Shown here piece by piece: positions 5,021-5,332 of a DNA stretch of 5,332 bases. The translations under genes and the position numbers were made by a program. The notes under the pieces were generated by a model. That model ran no database searches, was not told the DNA's origin, and saw nothing but the letters and a program-made list of their open reading frames with translations. The stretch is taken from assembly GCA_016209785.1 (NCBI GenBank), contig JACQVM010000239.1, positions 1 to 5,332 of the forward strand. The letters are read 5' to 3'. Origin of the DNA: Candidatus Melainabacteria bacterium. GTDB taxonomy: Bacteria > Cyanobacteriota > Vampirovibrionia > Obscuribacterales > Obscuribacteraceae. The number at the start of each line of letters is the position of its first letter. Within the stretch, counting starts at the first letter, position 1.

Positions 5021-5332
5021 CCACCCAAACCAGTCAAGCAATTCAACTGCCACCATGGTGCCGGCATCAAGCATAGAATCTTCTGCAGGAAAATGCATTA
5101 AGCAGTTGGCTAGGGCAAGTCCACCCAACATGTGCGACTCTTGCCCATCAACTGGCGTAACAGTCAATCCATCAAGGGTCGAGTTTAACTTAGCCCGGAC
5201 AAACTCCAAGCGTCCTTGTTTTTTCTTCACAGTCTTTGTTAGAACTGCCTGAAGAGTAAGTTGACCACTGTATGTACAGCCCATTATCTTAAGTAGAGCT
5301 GGCTTAACAAATTGATGGAACGTAACAAGTGC
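4973..5332 (-). CDS. moeA: Molybdopterin molybdenumtransferase MoeA, C-terminal part (5' partial)
   Basis: MoeA inserts molybdate into adenylylated molybdopterin in the last step of molybdenum cofactor synthesis. Reading leftward from the window edge, the frame is open without a start: the first residues ALVTFHQFVKPALLKIMG match the end of the MoeA catalytic domain (usual V-S-F-x-x-F-V-x-P-A-L-x-K-x-x-G). Domain IV follows, with the R-x-x-L basic start, HMLGGLALANCLMHFPAE (standard S-x-M-L-x-S-L-A-x-A-[ND]-x-[IL]) and the AGTMVAVELLDW end. Thus 119 residues of the carboxyl end are present and the rest lies to the right of the window. About 18 residues after the usual V-x-V-x-L ending are extra, and the final 48 bases overlap the protease gene on the opposite strand. 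The methionine at 5284 is internal, not a start. Confidence 0.88.
   Translation of the reverse strand, partial: ALVTFHQFVKPALLKIMGCTYSGQLTLQAVLTKTVKKKQGRLEFVRAKLNSTLDGLTVTPVDGQESHMLGGLALANCLMHFPAEDSMLDAGTMVAVELLDWFGWLTTLTDPLQAALEYP

Noticed and set aside
4973..5284. A separate 103-residue minus-strand gene starting at ATG 5284.
   Set aside because: The frame continues to the window edge, and the 16 upstream codons match the conserved MoeA sequence, so the Met is internal to moeA.
1..5332. Search for CRISPR arrays, tRNA or rRNA genes, insertion sequences and integrase or recombinase genes.
   Set aside because: No regularly spaced repeats, cloverleaf-like stretches, terminal inverted repeats or transposase motifs were seen on either strand.

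Overview
The window is a 5.3 kb piece of bacterial chromosome with moderate base composition, dense gene packing and Shine-Dalgarno signals (AGGAGGTT before the gene at 2222). I cannot assign a species. The mix of a divergent FtsH, a stand-alone degenerate GGDEF protein and a trypsin-like protease with an excisionase-type DNA-binding tail would fit an environmental lineage such as the non-photosynthetic relatives of Cyanobacteria (Obscuribacterales/Melainabacteria type). That placement is a weak inference from the style of the proteins and was not tested.

Layout. (1) 1-1494, plus: the AAA and zinc-protease part of an FtsH-family protein, whose 5' end and membrane anchor lie left of the window. 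(2) 2222-1515, minus: a 235-residue GGDEF-fold protein whose signature motif and guanine-binding residues are replaced, converging on ftsH with a 20 bp gap. (3) 2223-2338: a divergent intergenic region with a near-perfect 17 bp palindrome of Fur/Zur type on the -35 region of a good promoter. (4) 2339-2800, plus: a small four-helix MerC-domain membrane protein with CxxHC and a cysteine-rich tail. (5) 2801-2942: an elaborate promoter/operator region with two inverted repeats and a direct repeat. (6) 2943-3170 and 3170/3173-3574, plus: a VapB (AbrB-type) antitoxin and VapC (PIN) toxin pair. (7) 3608-5020, plus: a trypsin-fold serine protease with intact His/Asp/Ser triad, an unrecognised N-terminal region and a C-terminal helix-turn-helix, starting 33 bp after vapC. 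(8) 5332-4973, minus: the C-terminal end of MoeA (molybdenum cofactor), overlapping the protease gene tail to tail by 48 bp.

How the parts may work together. vapB and vapC form a classic autoregulated toxin-antitoxin operon. The protease gene has no visible promoter or Shine-Dalgarno sequence of its own and could be co-transcribed with vapBC, so vapB-vapC-protease/HTH is the most interesting unit here. The MerC-like gene appears to be controlled by a metal-responsive Fur-family repressor and not to be part of a mercury operon, since no merR, merT, merP or merA is present in the window. FtsH, the GGDEF protein and MoeA look like separate neighbours. No RNA genes, insertion sequences, CRISPR arrays or convincing intrinsic terminators were seen.
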